From Bacteroidales bacterium (GTDB taxonomy: Bacteria > Bacteroidota > Bacteroidia > Bacteroidales > Muribaculaceae), in assembly GCA_900755985.1 (NCBI GenBank), contig CAAEIL010000035.1, positions 1 to 33,178 on the forward strand: a stretch of DNA of 33,178 bases, in the 5' to 3' direction. The notes under the pieces were generated by a model. That model worked only from the letters and a program-made list of their open reading frames with translations. It did no database searches and was not told the DNA's origin. Both the position numbers and the translations under genes were made by a program. Shown in pieces: positions 14,502-22,488 of this stretch. Numbering within the stretch: the stretch's first letter is position 1; each line of letters starts with the position of its first letter.

Positions 14502-15977
14502 GCGGGTGAAGATGGTTTGGAGGAGGGTGTCGGTGGTGATGGCGCCGGTGAGAGTGGCGAGGTGGTGGGTGGCCAGGCGGATGTCTTGGGCCAGCAGGTC
14601 GCCGCTGAGGTCTTGGCCGATGGCGTGGAGGGCGCGCTCAAGTGCGGCGGCTGCCTGTGCGAGTGCCTGTGCTTGTCGGGCGTTGGTGATAATGATGCCT
14701 TCGGTGTCGGCTTGTGCGGTGAGGCGGGTTGCTGTCTGTTGTAGTTTTTGGCGCAGTTTGTCGATGCCTTGTCCGGTTTTGGCTGATATGCTGAGGACAA
14801 TGGCTCCGTGTGGAACTGAATTGTATTGCTGTTCAGATTCTTCGGAATTGGCAGTAACGTCATTGGATGCTGTCTCGGAAGGCTGTTCGGGACTTTCTGA
14901 ATTGGCGGTGGCTACGAGTGGGACTGTCTCGGCTTGCTGTTTTGTGGGGGGGAGAAGGTCTGTTTTGTTGAGGATGAGGAGGGTGGGGGTGGCGGGGGCG
15001 TTTTCGTGAATTTGTTTGAGCAGCGGGTCGATGGTGTGCGGTTGTGTGGTGTCGCAGACGGCGAGGATGATGCTGGCTTTGGCAAGGGCGCTGATGGAGC
15101 GGTCGATACCGAGTCGTTCGATGGGGTCGTCGGTGTGGCGCAGCCCGGCGGTGTCGATGAGTCGCAGTGTGTGTCCCGAGGGTAGGTTTATGGTGTCTTC
15201 GATGGTGTCGCGTGTTGTGCCGTGGATGTCTGAGACTATCGAGCGGTCGTCTCCGGCAAGGGCGTTGAGGAGTGATGATTTTCCGGCGTTGGTGGGTCCG
15301 ACAATGGCGGTGGGTATGCCGTTTTTGATGGCTTGTCCTGTGGCGAAGCTGTCGTGCAGGCGTGTGATGCGTGTGTGTATGTCGGTGGCGAGCTGACGCA
15401 GGTGTTGGCGTGAGGCGAACTGGACGTCTTCTTCGCTGAAGTCGAGTTCGAGCTCGACAAGCGATGCGAGTTCGACGAGTTGGCTGCGGAGTTTTTCGAG
15501 TTGCTTTGAAACTGAGCCGCGCATCTGGCTGAATGCGAGACGTTGGGCTGCGCGCGATGTGGATGCTATGAGGTCGGCGATGGCTTCGGCCTGCGTCAGG
15601 TCGAATTGTCCGGCTATGAATGCGCGGCGTGTGAATTCGCCGGGCTCGGCCAGGCGTGCTCCGGCGGCTATGAGCGCGGCTATCAGTTCTTGCTGGATGT
15701 ATGCCGAGCCATGGACGCTGATTTCGACGGTGTCCTGTGCGGTGAATGAGTGTGGTGCGCGGAATATAGTCGCTATTGCCTGGTCGAGTGGCTGTCGGTG
15801 TGTGTCGAGTATTGTACCGAGGTGTGCGGTGTGGCTTTTGGCGTGTAGCAGGGGACGTCCTTGCCATATTTTGTCGCTTATCTGTATGGCTTCGGGGCCG
15901 GATATGCGTGCAGTGGCTATCCCTCCGACGCCCGGCGGGGTTGATATTGCGCAGATGGTGTCGTTGATTTCGGTCAT
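14484..15977 (-). CDS. mnmE: tRNA uridine-5-carboxymethylaminomethyl modification GTPase MnmE
   Basis: A 497-residue GTPase that works with MnmG to modify U34 in certain tRNAs. The N-terminal tetrahydrofolate-binding domain covers about 1-120, and helical parts flank the G domain. G1 is GPTNAGKSS at 227-235, G2 GTTRDTIED, G3 DTAGL at 275-279, G4 NKTD at 337-340 and G5 SAK at 398-400. The conserved C-terminal FCIGK is intact. The protein is longer than usual (about 450-465) because of a Ser/Glu/Gln-rich insert of roughly 40 residues between G4 and G5, around 350-388. It lies 31 bases after the nuclease gene and is the last housekeeping gene before the mobile element. Confidence 0.97.
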   Translation of the reverse strand: MTEINDTICAISTPPGVGGIATARISGPEAIQISDKIWQGRPLLHAKSHTAHLGTILDTHRQPLDQAIATIFRAPHSFTAQDTVEISVHGSAYIQQELIAALIAAGARLAEPGEFTRRAFIAGQFDLTQAEAIADLIASTSRAAQRLAFSQMRGSVSKQLEKLRSQLVELASLVELELDFSEEDVQFASRQHLRQLATDIHTRITRLHDSFATGQAIKNGIPTAIVGPTNAGKSSLLNALAGDDRSIVSDIHGTTRDTIEDTINLPSGHTLRLIDTAGLRHTDDPIERLGIDRSISALAKASIILAVCDTTQPHTIDPLLKQIHENAPATPTLLILNKTDLLPPTKQQAETVPLVATANSESPEQPSETASNDVTANSEESEQQYNSVPHGAIVLSISAKTGQGIDKLRQKLQQTATRLTAQADTEGIIITNARQAQALAQAAAALERALHAIGQDLSGDLLAQDIRLATHHLATLTGAITTDTLLQTIFTRFCIGK

Positions 15978-16008
15978 GGTTGAGGGGTTGTTGTTTGTGA
16001 TGCCGGTG

Positions 16009-16809
16009 TTATCGGCTGATGCAGCGTTCCCAAAGTGGGAATGATGCTTGTGATTCGATGCTGTTTTCGATGTCGTCGGGGAGTGTTGCGAAGAAGTCCA
16101 TGCCGGTTTCGGCTTCGACCCGGTCGACTGTGCAGACAGCGGCTTGCATGCCGCCTGGAACTTGTGCGTTGGGCATTATGAAAGCAATTGCACGCGGGGG
16201 ATGTGCGTAGGGTGCGAATACGATTTTGAAGAATCTTTCGGGGACGGCGACTTTGTTCTGTCCGATAGTCCGTGTAAGCCGGTCGGTGGTTATGGGGCCG
16301 CTGATTATAATCAGCGCTGAATCGCGTTGTGCCCACCGACGGCATTTTTCTTCGAGTTTTTTCCACGAACCGGAGTTGAGTTTTTTGTTTTGCGGGCAGA
16401 TGTTTGTGAGCAGAAAGCAGTCTTGCATTGCGCGTCGGTCCCATTTCATGTCTCCGGCGGGACACATGTGCCCGCGGTCGAATCCCGAGTTGCGGTAGTC
16501 GTCGGTTGTGGGACATGAGCTGACGGCGGGGTCGGACGAGAATTGTCTCTGACGCTCGATGGGTCCGTCTGTTTCGGTGTCAAGTAGTTCCCAGCATACG
16601 TAGTTGGGGATATGAAGCTGCGGGTTGAATCCTACTTTGAATCCGTAGTAGTTGATTTCTTCGTTGGGTGTTCCCGGTGGTAGAATAACTTGCTGGAGTC
16701 GTGTCGCGCGGGTGTCGGGAGGGAGGGGGCGTCCTGCGTTGGTGGGCTGGCAGGATGCAAGTGTCACGATAAATGTTATGGCAAGGAGAAGATGTTTTAG
16801 CTTAAACAT
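16009..16809 (-). CDS. Secreted DNA/RNA non-specific endonuclease, lipoprotein
   Basis: A 266-residue nuclease of the NUC1/Endonuclease_NS family. A lipoprotein signal peptide ends at the lipobox LASC (Cys20), so the enzyme is likely anchored in the outer membrane or facing the periplasm. The catalytic DRGH motif is present as FDRGHMCPAGD (Asp111 to His114), and the metal-binding region reads LTNICPQNKKLNSGSWKKLE. It cuts DNA and RNA without sequence preference and probably serves nucleotide scavenging or breakdown of extracellular DNA. It lies between truA (36 bases) and mnmE (31 bases) on the same strand, so it may ride on the same transcript. Catalytic residues look intact. Confidence 0.92.
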   Translation of the reverse strand: MFKLKHLLLAITFIVTLASCQPTNAGRPLPPDTRATRLQQVILPPGTPNEEINYYGFKVGFNPQLHIPNYVCWELLDTETDGPIERQRQFSSDPAVSSCPTTDDYRNSGFDRGHMCPAGDMKWDRRAMQDCFLLTNICPQNKKLNSGSWKKLEEKCRRWAQRDSALIIISGPITTDRLTRTIGQNKVAVPERFFKIVFAPYAHPPRAIAFIMPNAQVPGGMQAAVCTVDRVEAETGMDFFATLPDDIENSIESQASFPLWERCISR

Positions 16810-16845
16810 AGTGATGATGCTGGTGTGTGGGGGCGCTTGGGTATT

Positions 16846-17613
16846 TCAGAGTTGCAGAGGTTTGAAATCAGGATATTTTATGTCCCAGAGGAAGAGTGCG
16901 TGCGCGGGCATTGATTCACCGGCTGCCGAGCGGTCAAGTCTGCCGATTACATCGAGAATGCAATGTGGGGCCATTTTGTCCCTGCCGATGTCGACGAGTG
17001 TTCCGGTTATGGCCCGTACCATGTTGCGCAGGAAGCGGTCGGCGCTGATTTCGAAATACCATTGTGTGGAAGATGTCTGTTGCCACTGAGCGCGTCGTAT
17101 GTCGCAGATGTTGGTTTTGGTGTCGGTGTGGAGTTTGGAGAATGATGTGTAGTCGCGTCGGCCGACAAGCAGTACTGCGGCTTGTTGCATGGCGTCGAAG
17201 TCGAGTGTTGCATGTGTCAGCCATGAGCGGTCGCTGAGGAAAGGGTCTTCGGCGGTGTGGATGAAGTATCGGTATGTGCGTTCGGTGGCGTCAAAACGTG
17301 CGTGAGCGTCTTTGGCAACGGGTGTTATGGCTTGTATGGCGATGTGCGGGCGGCATAGTCCGCACAGGGCACGCCTTAGCCCTTCGCGGCGAAAGGGGTC
17401 GTTGTAGGTGTCAGGAAGGTCGGCGTGTGCTATCATCATGCGTGCGTGTACGCCGGTGTCGGTGCGCCCGGCGCCTGTGACTGCGATGTCTGTGCGTGTG
17501 ACAATGCGCAGTGCGTCCTGAATTTTTTGCTGTACGCTTGGGCGGTCAGGCTGTATTTGCCAGCCGTTGAATGACGCTCCGTTGTAGCTTAGCTGAATGA
17601 AGTGTCGTGACAC
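16846..17613 (-). CDS. truA: tRNA pseudouridine(38-40) synthase TruA
   Basis: This enzyme converts uridines at positions 38-40 of tRNA anticodon arms to pseudouridine. The catalytic aspartate is in GAGRTDTGVHA, residue 52 from the chosen start. The frame stays open to 17730, but those extra 39 codons overlap speA and encode basic residues unlike TruA. The GTG at 17613, giving VSRHFIQLSYNGASFNGWQI, matches the family's usual start and leaves 5 bases after the speA stop. The 255-residue product is of normal length. It forms a compact row with speA, the nuclease and mnmE. Two of these four genes act on tRNA. Confidence 0.95.
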   Translation of the reverse strand: MSRHFIQLSYNGASFNGWQIQPDRPSVQQKIQDALRIVTRTDIAVTGAGRTDTGVHARMMIAHADLPDTYNDPFRREGLRRALCGLCRPHIAIQAITPVAKDAHARFDATERTYRYFIHTAEDPFLSDRSWLTHATLDFDAMQQAAVLLVGRRDYTSFSKLHTDTKTNICDIRRAQWQQTSSTQWYFEISADRFLRNMVRAITGTLVDIGRDKMAPHCILDVIGRLDRSAAGESMPAHALFLWDIKYPDFKPLQL

Positions 17614-17618
17614 CGTAT

Positions 17619-19517
17619 TTAGTCTTTTTCGAGGTAAGTGTAGCCGTAAAGTCCCGAGCGGTATGTCGAAATGAAGTTGCGGCCTTCTTCGGGAGTGATT
17701 TTGCCGGCTTTCATAGATGCGGTTACCCATGCTTCGACGTTGCGCACAAGTTTCTTGGGTGAGAACTGCACATAGTCAAGGACTTCGGCCACGGTTTCGC
17801 CGTCGATAATCTGGTCTATCTCGTATCGGTCTTTGTAGACGCTGATGTGCACGGCGTTAGTGTCGCCGAAGAGGTTGTGCAGGTCGCCGAGGATTTCCTG
17901 ATATGCGCCGACGAGGAATACGCCGAGGTAATATTTTTCGTCGGGGCGAATCGAGTGTACGGGTAAAGCGGGAGTTGATTCGCCCTGGGTAATGAAATTG
18001 GCTATTTTGCCGTCCGAGTCGCATGTTATGTCCTGGATGGTGCATGTGCGGGTGGGGCGTTCGTCAAGGCGCTGTATAGGCATTATGGGAAATACCTGGT
18101 CGATGGCCCACGAATCGGGCAGAGACTGGAACAGCGAAAAGTTGCAGAAGTATTTGTCAGGGACCATGCGGGCGATTTTGCGTAACTCTTCGGGAGGATG
18201 TTTCATCGAAAAGGCCATTTCGCCGACCTCGCGTGCAATCGACCAGAATAGCTTTTCAATTTGCGCGCGGGTTTCGAGCGTAAGCAGACCCAGCGAGAAA
18301 AGGTCGAGGGCTTCTTCGCGAATCTGCAGGGCGTCGTGCCAGCTTTCGAACAGGCGCTGATGGTCAAGCTTGTCCCAAATTTCGTATAGTTCGCGGGCCA
18401 GCTCGTGTGCGCCTTCGGGAAGTGTGTCGTTTTCGCGCCAGGATGGCAGGGTCGCCGTTTCGAGTACTTCGAATATCAGCAGCGAGTGATGTGCGGTGAG
18501 AGAGCGGCCGCTCTCGGTGATGATGTTTGGCTGGCGAATATTGTTCTTAGTGCATACGTCAACGACAGCGGATACCGAGTCGTTGGCGTATTCCTGAATT
18601 GAGTAATTCATCGAAGACTCGGAGTTGGACGATCGTGTGCCGTCATAGTCGACGCCGAGACCGCCGCCAATGTCGATGAAGTCAATGTCGAATCCCTGTT
18701 TTGTAAGCTGAACGTAATACTGAGTGGCTTCGCGCAGGGCGTTTTTGATACGTCTTATCTTGGTAATCTGACTGCCTATGTGGAAATGAATAAGCTTCAG
18801 ACAGTCTTTCATGTCCTTGCGGTCAAGGAAGTCAAGAGCTTCGAGCAACTCGGATGAGTTAAGTCCGAATTTGGACTGGTCGCCACCGCTTTCGGACCAT
18901 TTGCCTGAGCCGGTAGACGACAGCTTGATGCGTATGCCTATGTTGGGGCGGAGATTCATTTGCTGGGCAATACGGGCAATCAGGCGCAGCTCGTTCAGCT
19001 TTTCGACCACAAGATATATGCGGCGTCCCATTTTCTGGGCCAGCAAAGCCAATTCGATGTAGCTTTGATCTTTGTAGCCGTTGCATATTATCAGAGCGTT
19101 GTCATTGATGTTGGTGGCGAGTACGGCATGAAGTTCGGGCTTGGAACCGGCTTCGAGTCCGATGTTGAATTTTTTGCCGTAGCAGACAATTTCCTCGACC
19201 ACCTGACGCATTTGGTTTACCTTTATGGGATAAATCATGTAATTCTGAGCCGTATAGCCGTACTGTTCGGCGGCTAAGCGGAAGCATGTCGAAATTTTTT
19301 CGACACGGTTGTCAAGGATATCCGGGAAACGCAGAAGCACCGGCGAGGAAATGTCACGGACTTGTAGCTCGTCCATAATATCGCGCAGGTCGACCTGAGC
19401 ATACCCCTGTTTGGGTACGACGGCGACATGTCCCTTGTCGTTGATGGTGAAATAGTTGCGGCCCCAGCCGCTGATGTTGTACAGCTCAGCGCTGTCCTCG
19501 ATGCGCCATTTTCTCAT
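17619..19517 (-). CDS. speA: Biosynthetic arginine decarboxylase
   Basis: A 632-residue PLP enzyme turning arginine into agmatine, the first step of polyamine synthesis in many Bacteroidetes. The start MRKWRIEDSAELYNISGWG is typical of the family. The PLP lysine lies in YPIKVNQ (Lys99) at the start of the alanine racemase-like barrel. HFHIGSQ and the glycine-rich DIGGGLGVDYDG follow. A helical insert and the C-terminal beta domain complete it. Length and motifs are normal. A good -7 box stands about 34 bases upstream, so it likely leads the transcript that continues into truA. Confidence 0.97.
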   Translation of the reverse strand: MRKWRIEDSAELYNISGWGRNYFTINDKGHVAVVPKQGYAQVDLRDIMDELQVRDISSPVLLRFPDILDNRVEKISTCFRLAAEQYGYTAQNYMIYPIKVNQMRQVVEEIVCYGKKFNIGLEAGSKPELHAVLATNINDNALIICNGYKDQSYIELALLAQKMGRRIYLVVEKLNELRLIARIAQQMNLRPNIGIRIKLSSTGSGKWSESGGDQSKFGLNSSELLEALDFLDRKDMKDCLKLIHFHIGSQITKIRRIKNALREATQYYVQLTKQGFDIDFIDIGGGLGVDYDGTRSSNSESSMNYSIQEYANDSVSAVVDVCTKNNIRQPNIITESGRSLTAHHSLLIFEVLETATLPSWRENDTLPEGAHELARELYEIWDKLDHQRLFESWHDALQIREEALDLFSLGLLTLETRAQIEKLFWSIAREVGEMAFSMKHPPEELRKIARMVPDKYFCNFSLFQSLPDSWAIDQVFPIMPIQRLDERPTRTCTIQDITCDSDGKIANFITQGESTPALPVHSIRPDEKYYLGVFLVGAYQEILGDLHNLFGDTNAVHISVYKDRYEIDQIIDGETVAEVLDYVQFSPKKLVRNVEAWVTASMKAGKITPEEGRNFISTYRSGLYGYTYLEKD

Positions 19518-19550
19518 TGATATGTTCGCTTATGGTGAATTTTTATCGTA

Positions 19551-19558
19551 CAAAGGTA
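19551..19558 (-). promoter_or_regulatory. -7 box of the speA promoter
   Basis: TACCTTTG on the minus strand matches TAnnTTTG exactly. No clear -33 TTTG is found 19-21 bases upstream. The leader would be about 25-30 bases. Confidence 0.55.
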
Positions 19559-19615
19559 CGAAAAAATTCGGGTACTCGTGGGCATTGAGCCGACTTATAT
19601 TGTGCGTGCGTTCCA

Positions 19616-19647
19616 TGAGTCGTCCTGAGTCGTCCACATGAGTCGTC
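19616..19647. repeat. Triple TGAGTCGTC repeat upstream of speA
   Basis: Three perfect copies of the 9-mer start at 19616, 19626 and 19639, with spacings of 10 and 13 bases, in the 213-base gap between speA and the small membrane protein gene. They lie about 60-90 bases upstream of the speA -7 box, where an activator or repressor could bind. No gene is seen in this gap. Confidence 0.45.
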
Positions 19648-19730
19648 GGAGAAGTGGCGGTGTCAATCCCTGACGCACTGAAGATCAAAATCCGTTTGAA
19701 AGGGTAATAGAGCGAGCAACCCGGGAGACA

Positions 19731-20030
19731 TCAGTCGCCTTCTGAGCCTTCGACGAGGGCCGGCTCCTCGGCACCGGGTGCGTGCCGGGTGATGATTTCG
19801 GGATTAGAGGCATCAAGCTCTTCCCAGTCCTCGACACCTACCGATTGTGCCTGCGCCGTGGTTATGGGATAGTGCTCGAGTACATCGTCACCGTTGGGGG
19901 TGTCGACATGAGTATGATAGTTCAGCCATCCTATATACGTTAATATTCCCATCATTATTACAGCGACGATAAGTCCGGCGGCGAGCCACAGACCCCATCC
20001 GCGGTCTTCTGGATTGTTGTATGTAGTCAT
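19731..20030 (-). CDS. Small single-pass membrane protein, function unknown
   Basis: A 99-residue protein that I do not recognise. Residues 1-10 are polar. One strong transmembrane helix spans about 13-36 (WLAAGLIVAVIMMGILTYIG). The remaining 60 residues are acidic, with many Glu and Asp, and end in EGSEGD. A single helix with an acidic soluble tail suggests a small inner-membrane accessory protein. It is divergent from the kdsD-like gene, and 161 bases separate them. Downstream it is followed on the same strand by speA after 213 bases, so it is probably a separate unit. Confidence 0.65.
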   Translation of the reverse strand: MTTYNNPEDRGWGLWLAAGLIVAVIMMGILTYIGWLNYHTHVDTPNGDDVLEHYPITTAQAQSVGVEDWEELDASNPEIITRHAPGAEEPALVEGSEGD

Positions 20031-20099
20031 AGCGGTATGTTCTTCAATGATTATTTTGTTTTAATTTTATAACAAATTTTAGGTGTCTTGGTTCTGAAT

Positions 20100-20131
20100 T
20101 TTGTGGCTTTAATGGAAATATGTTAACTTTG
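20100..20131 (+). promoter_or_regulatory. Promoter of the kdsD-tonB-ribH cluster
   Basis: TTTG (20100-20103), a 20-base spacer and TAACTTTG (20124-20131) are a full match to the Bacteroides vegetative promoter TTTG-N19-21-TAnnTTTG. Transcription would start near 20137, about 55 bases before the ATG. Confidence 0.85.
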
Positions 20132-20191
20132 TAGCCGATAATGGTGCCGGGGAAAAGCAAGTCCTTAGCTGCGGCACAGAATACTTGATTT

Positions 20192-20806
20192 ATGGAAATT
20201 ATTGATTCAATCAAAGATATACTTGTCGCTGAGAGCCGGGCCATAGCGTCTATTCCTGTTACCGATGCCTTTGGCCGTGCGGTCGAACTGATAGTCGAAC
20301 ATGTGCAACACCGTGGCGGCAAACTTGTGACTTCGGGCATGGGCAAAGCCGGCCAGATAGCGCAGAACATAGCCACAACGTTCTCGTCGACGGGTACTCC
20401 GGCGGTTTATCTTCATCCCGGCGAAGCCCAGCACGGCGACCTTGGCATACTCCAGCCCAATGATGTGTTGCTGCTGATTTCAAATTCAGGCAAGACTCAC
20501 GAAATCCTTGCGCTGGTCCATCTTGCCCACGGTCTGTATCCCGAGATTCCGATGATAGTCATCAGCGGGAATGCCGATTCGCCTCTCGCCGAGAATGCGG
20601 ATGTCTTTATCCATACCGGCGGAGCACCCGAGGTTTGTCCGTTGGGTCTCACTCCCACCACATCGACTACGGTAATGACTGTTATCGGCGACATACTGGT
20701 GGTCAATACCATGCGTGTCATCGGATTCACCCGCGAGGACTATGCCCGCCGGCATCAAGGAGGATATCTGGGAGGCGAGGCCCGAGGCGATTCCAAGATT
20801 GTTTAA
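20192..20806 (+). CDS. kdsD: Arabinose-5-phosphate isomerase, SIS domain only
   Basis: A 204-residue sugar-phosphate isomerase of the KpsF/GutQ family, which turns ribulose-5-phosphate into arabinose-5-phosphate for Kdo synthesis. The single SIS domain fills the protein, with SGMGKAGQIAQNIATTFSS near residue 48, HPGEAQHGDLG near 76 and ISNSGKTHEI near 96. The two C-terminal CBS domains of the longer KdsD proteins are absent, and the frame ends cleanly in GGEARGDSKIV. CBS-less isomerases are known, including in Bacteroides. A strong promoter precedes it. The CMP-Kdo synthetase gene (kdsB) lies 12 kb away in the same window, which supports the role. Confidence 0.88.
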   Translation: MEIIDSIKDILVAESRAIASIPVTDAFGRAVELIVEHVQHRGGKLVTSGMGKAGQIAQNIATTFSSTGTPAVYLHPGEAQHGDLGILQPNDVLLLISNSGKTHEILALVHLAHGLYPEIPMIVISGNADSPLAENADVFIHTGGAPEVCPLGLTPTTSTTVMTVIGDILVVNTMRVIGFTREDYARRHQGGYLGGEARGDSKIV

Positions 20807-20824
20807 GCTGATAATTTAATTCCT

Positions 20825-21520
20825 ATGAAAAAATTTTTTATTATAGCAATAGGTGTGCTTTCAGTAACGATGTTCAGTTGCAGGCACAACTCGTCAGATA
20901 CGAATAAAGACGAAGCCGATGAGGATACCATTGACTACAAACTGAATCTTGATGCGCTCAATCAGCCTGAAAACCAGAAAGATAATACCGGAGTCCCGGC
21001 GCCGGATGCCGAATCTGTGACAAGTGTTTCGGCACCCGAAATAGCCTTGGTCGAAGGAGAATCCACCGTAGAAGATGTTGCTGCGCAAAAATCGCGGCCG
21101 GCCAAAGAAAATAAAAGGACCGCAGAAGTTGCCGCACCTGCAGCCGTCGATGCTCCGGCTGCAGAAGTAAAAGCCCAGGAACACAAAACGTCAGGCGACC
21201 AAACCTTGGACTTGCCAATGGTCGAGCAAAGACCAACATTCCCCGGTGGAGATGCAGCTTTGTACAGGTGGCTTGCCAGTCATTTGAATTATCCCAATGA
21301 TGCTGCCGAACAAGGCATAAGCGGCAAAGTCATTGTGAGCTTTATTATCAAAAAGGACGGTTCAATATCATCGGTCCGTGTGCTAAGAAGCAAACATCCT
21401 TCGCTCGACGCTGAAGCGCTCCGTGTAGTCAGAAGTATGCCCAAATGGACTCCGGGACGTAACAACGGAGAGCCGGTGAATGTCCGGTATTCACTTCCTA
21501 TTAATTTCAGATTGCAATAA
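20825..21520 (+). CDS. Lipoprotein with TonB C-terminal domain
   Basis: A 231-residue secreted protein. The signal peptide ends at a lipobox, VTMFSC (Cys19). A disordered linker rich in Ala, Pro, Glu and Asp covers about 25-130. The TonB_C domain covers about 135-231, opening with RPTFPGGDAALYRWLASHL, then ISGKVIVSFIIKKDGSISSV and MPKWTPGRNNGEPV. Classical TonB is held in the inner membrane by an uncleaved helix, whereas this protein would be lipid-anchored, so it may not couple to ExbB/ExbD in the usual way. It follows kdsD by 18 bases and is followed by a related protein with two such domains, suggesting local duplication. Confidence 0.85.
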   Translation: MKKFFIIAIGVLSVTMFSCRHNSSDTNKDEADEDTIDYKLNLDALNQPENQKDNTGVPAPDAESVTSVSAPEIALVEGESTVEDVAAQKSRPAKENKRTAEVAAPAAVDAPAAEVKAQEHKTSGDQTLDLPMVEQRPTFPGGDAALYRWLASHLNYPNDAAEQGISGKVIVSFIIKKDGSISSVRVLRSKHPSLDAEALRVVRSMPKWTPGRNNGEPVNVRYSLPINFRLQ

Positions 21521-21559
21521 CATTATTTTTTTCTATAAACTACGAAAAAACATATAACT

Positions 21560-22471
21560 ATGAAAAAACTTGTACTGTTAACCGTCATTTTAGTATCTTC
21601 ACTTTTGTCAGTCCGGGCTGTAGCCCGGGACTCGGGGCCGACTTTCCCCGGAGGAGGCGAAGCCCTGGATGACTTTTTAAGTGACAATGTAATATACCCT
21701 ACCGCTGCTCTGAAAGCCGGTATAGAGGGAATAGTGACCGTCAAGTTTAATATCGGCGTCGACGGCTCGGTAAGTAATGTCGCTGTCGATGAGGACGAAA
21801 CCGGTAGTCCGGCACTTCGTGCCGAGGCAGTGCGTCTTATAAAAGCCATGCCCAGATGGATTCCCGCTAAGAAAAACGGTAAATCGGTATCCACCGAATA
21901 CCTTATTCCCATAGAATTCAGTATTTTTGACCATAAGGGATATGCCTCCGTTTTTAAGGTTACCGAAATACAGATTATTGATGTCGTCGATGGCGATGAC
22001 GTACTCGTTCCTGAAAACGAAGTCAAATATAATATTTACGGTAGCCTTAGCCGAAATGAAGGATTTGAAGATCTTCAACGATCATCTGTTGTCAAAGAGG
22101 TAATTGTTGAAAATCCTCAGCCAAAGCCTATGACCCCAAAAGAAGAAACCGTTTATGAGATTATCTTTTGCGAAATGAAACCTCAGTTCCCCGGCGGTGA
22201 TATGGCTATGTATAAGTGGATTCGTGATAATATAATTTATCCGGCTGCCGCCCGTGAAGAAGGTGTCTCCGGAAAGGTCATTGTCAGCTTTATTGTCGAA
22301 AAAGACGGCTCGATAAGCGACCCGAAGGTCGTCAGGCGCAAACATCCCTTGCTTGACGCGGAGGCTCTGAGGCTTGTCAAAAATATGCCTAAATGGACTC
22401 CCGGCAAAATGAATGGGAATACAGTCAGATTGCAATACTATTTACCTGTAACATTTAAATTAGACCAATAA
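21560..22471 (+). CDS. Secreted protein with two TonB C-terminal domains
   Basis: A 303-residue protein with a signal peptide (MKKLVLLTVILVSSLLSVRA) but no lipobox and no other membrane helix. Two TonB_C domains are joined by a linker. The first, about 28-122, opens with PTFPGGGEALDDFLSDNVIY and has RWIPAKKNGKSV. The second, about 205-303, opens with PQFPGGDMAMYKWIRDNIIY and has KWTPGKMNGNTV. The second is closer to the domain of the upstream lipoprotein than to its own first domain. The protein would float in the periplasm. It may bind TonB boxes of outer membrane transporters or peptidoglycan, but its real role is unknown. Gaps to its neighbours are 39 and 17 bases. Confidence 0.85.
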   Translation: MKKLVLLTVILVSSLLSVRAVARDSGPTFPGGGEALDDFLSDNVIYPTAALKAGIEGIVTVKFNIGVDGSVSNVAVDEDETGSPALRAEAVRLIKAMPRWIPAKKNGKSVSTEYLIPIEFSIFDHKGYASVFKVTEIQIIDVVDGDDVLVPENEVKYNIYGSLSRNEGFEDLQRSSVVKEVIVENPQPKPMTPKEETVYEIIFCEMKPQFPGGDMAMYKWIRDNIIYPAAAREEGVSGKVIVSFIVEKDGSISDPKVVRRKHPLLDAEALRLVKNMPKWTPGKMNGNTVRLQYYLPVTFKLDQ

Positions 22472-22488
22472 CATTTAAATTATAATAG

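Noticed and set aside
14860..15867. 335-codon minus-strand frame very rich in Arg, His and Thr
   Set aside because: It is the out-of-frame reading of mnmE in GC-rich DNA, and its composition is not that of a real protein.
17614..17730. N-terminal extension of truA to an ATG at 17730
   Set aside because: It overlaps speA by over 100 bases and encodes basic residues not found in TruA. The GTG at 17613 gives the family start.
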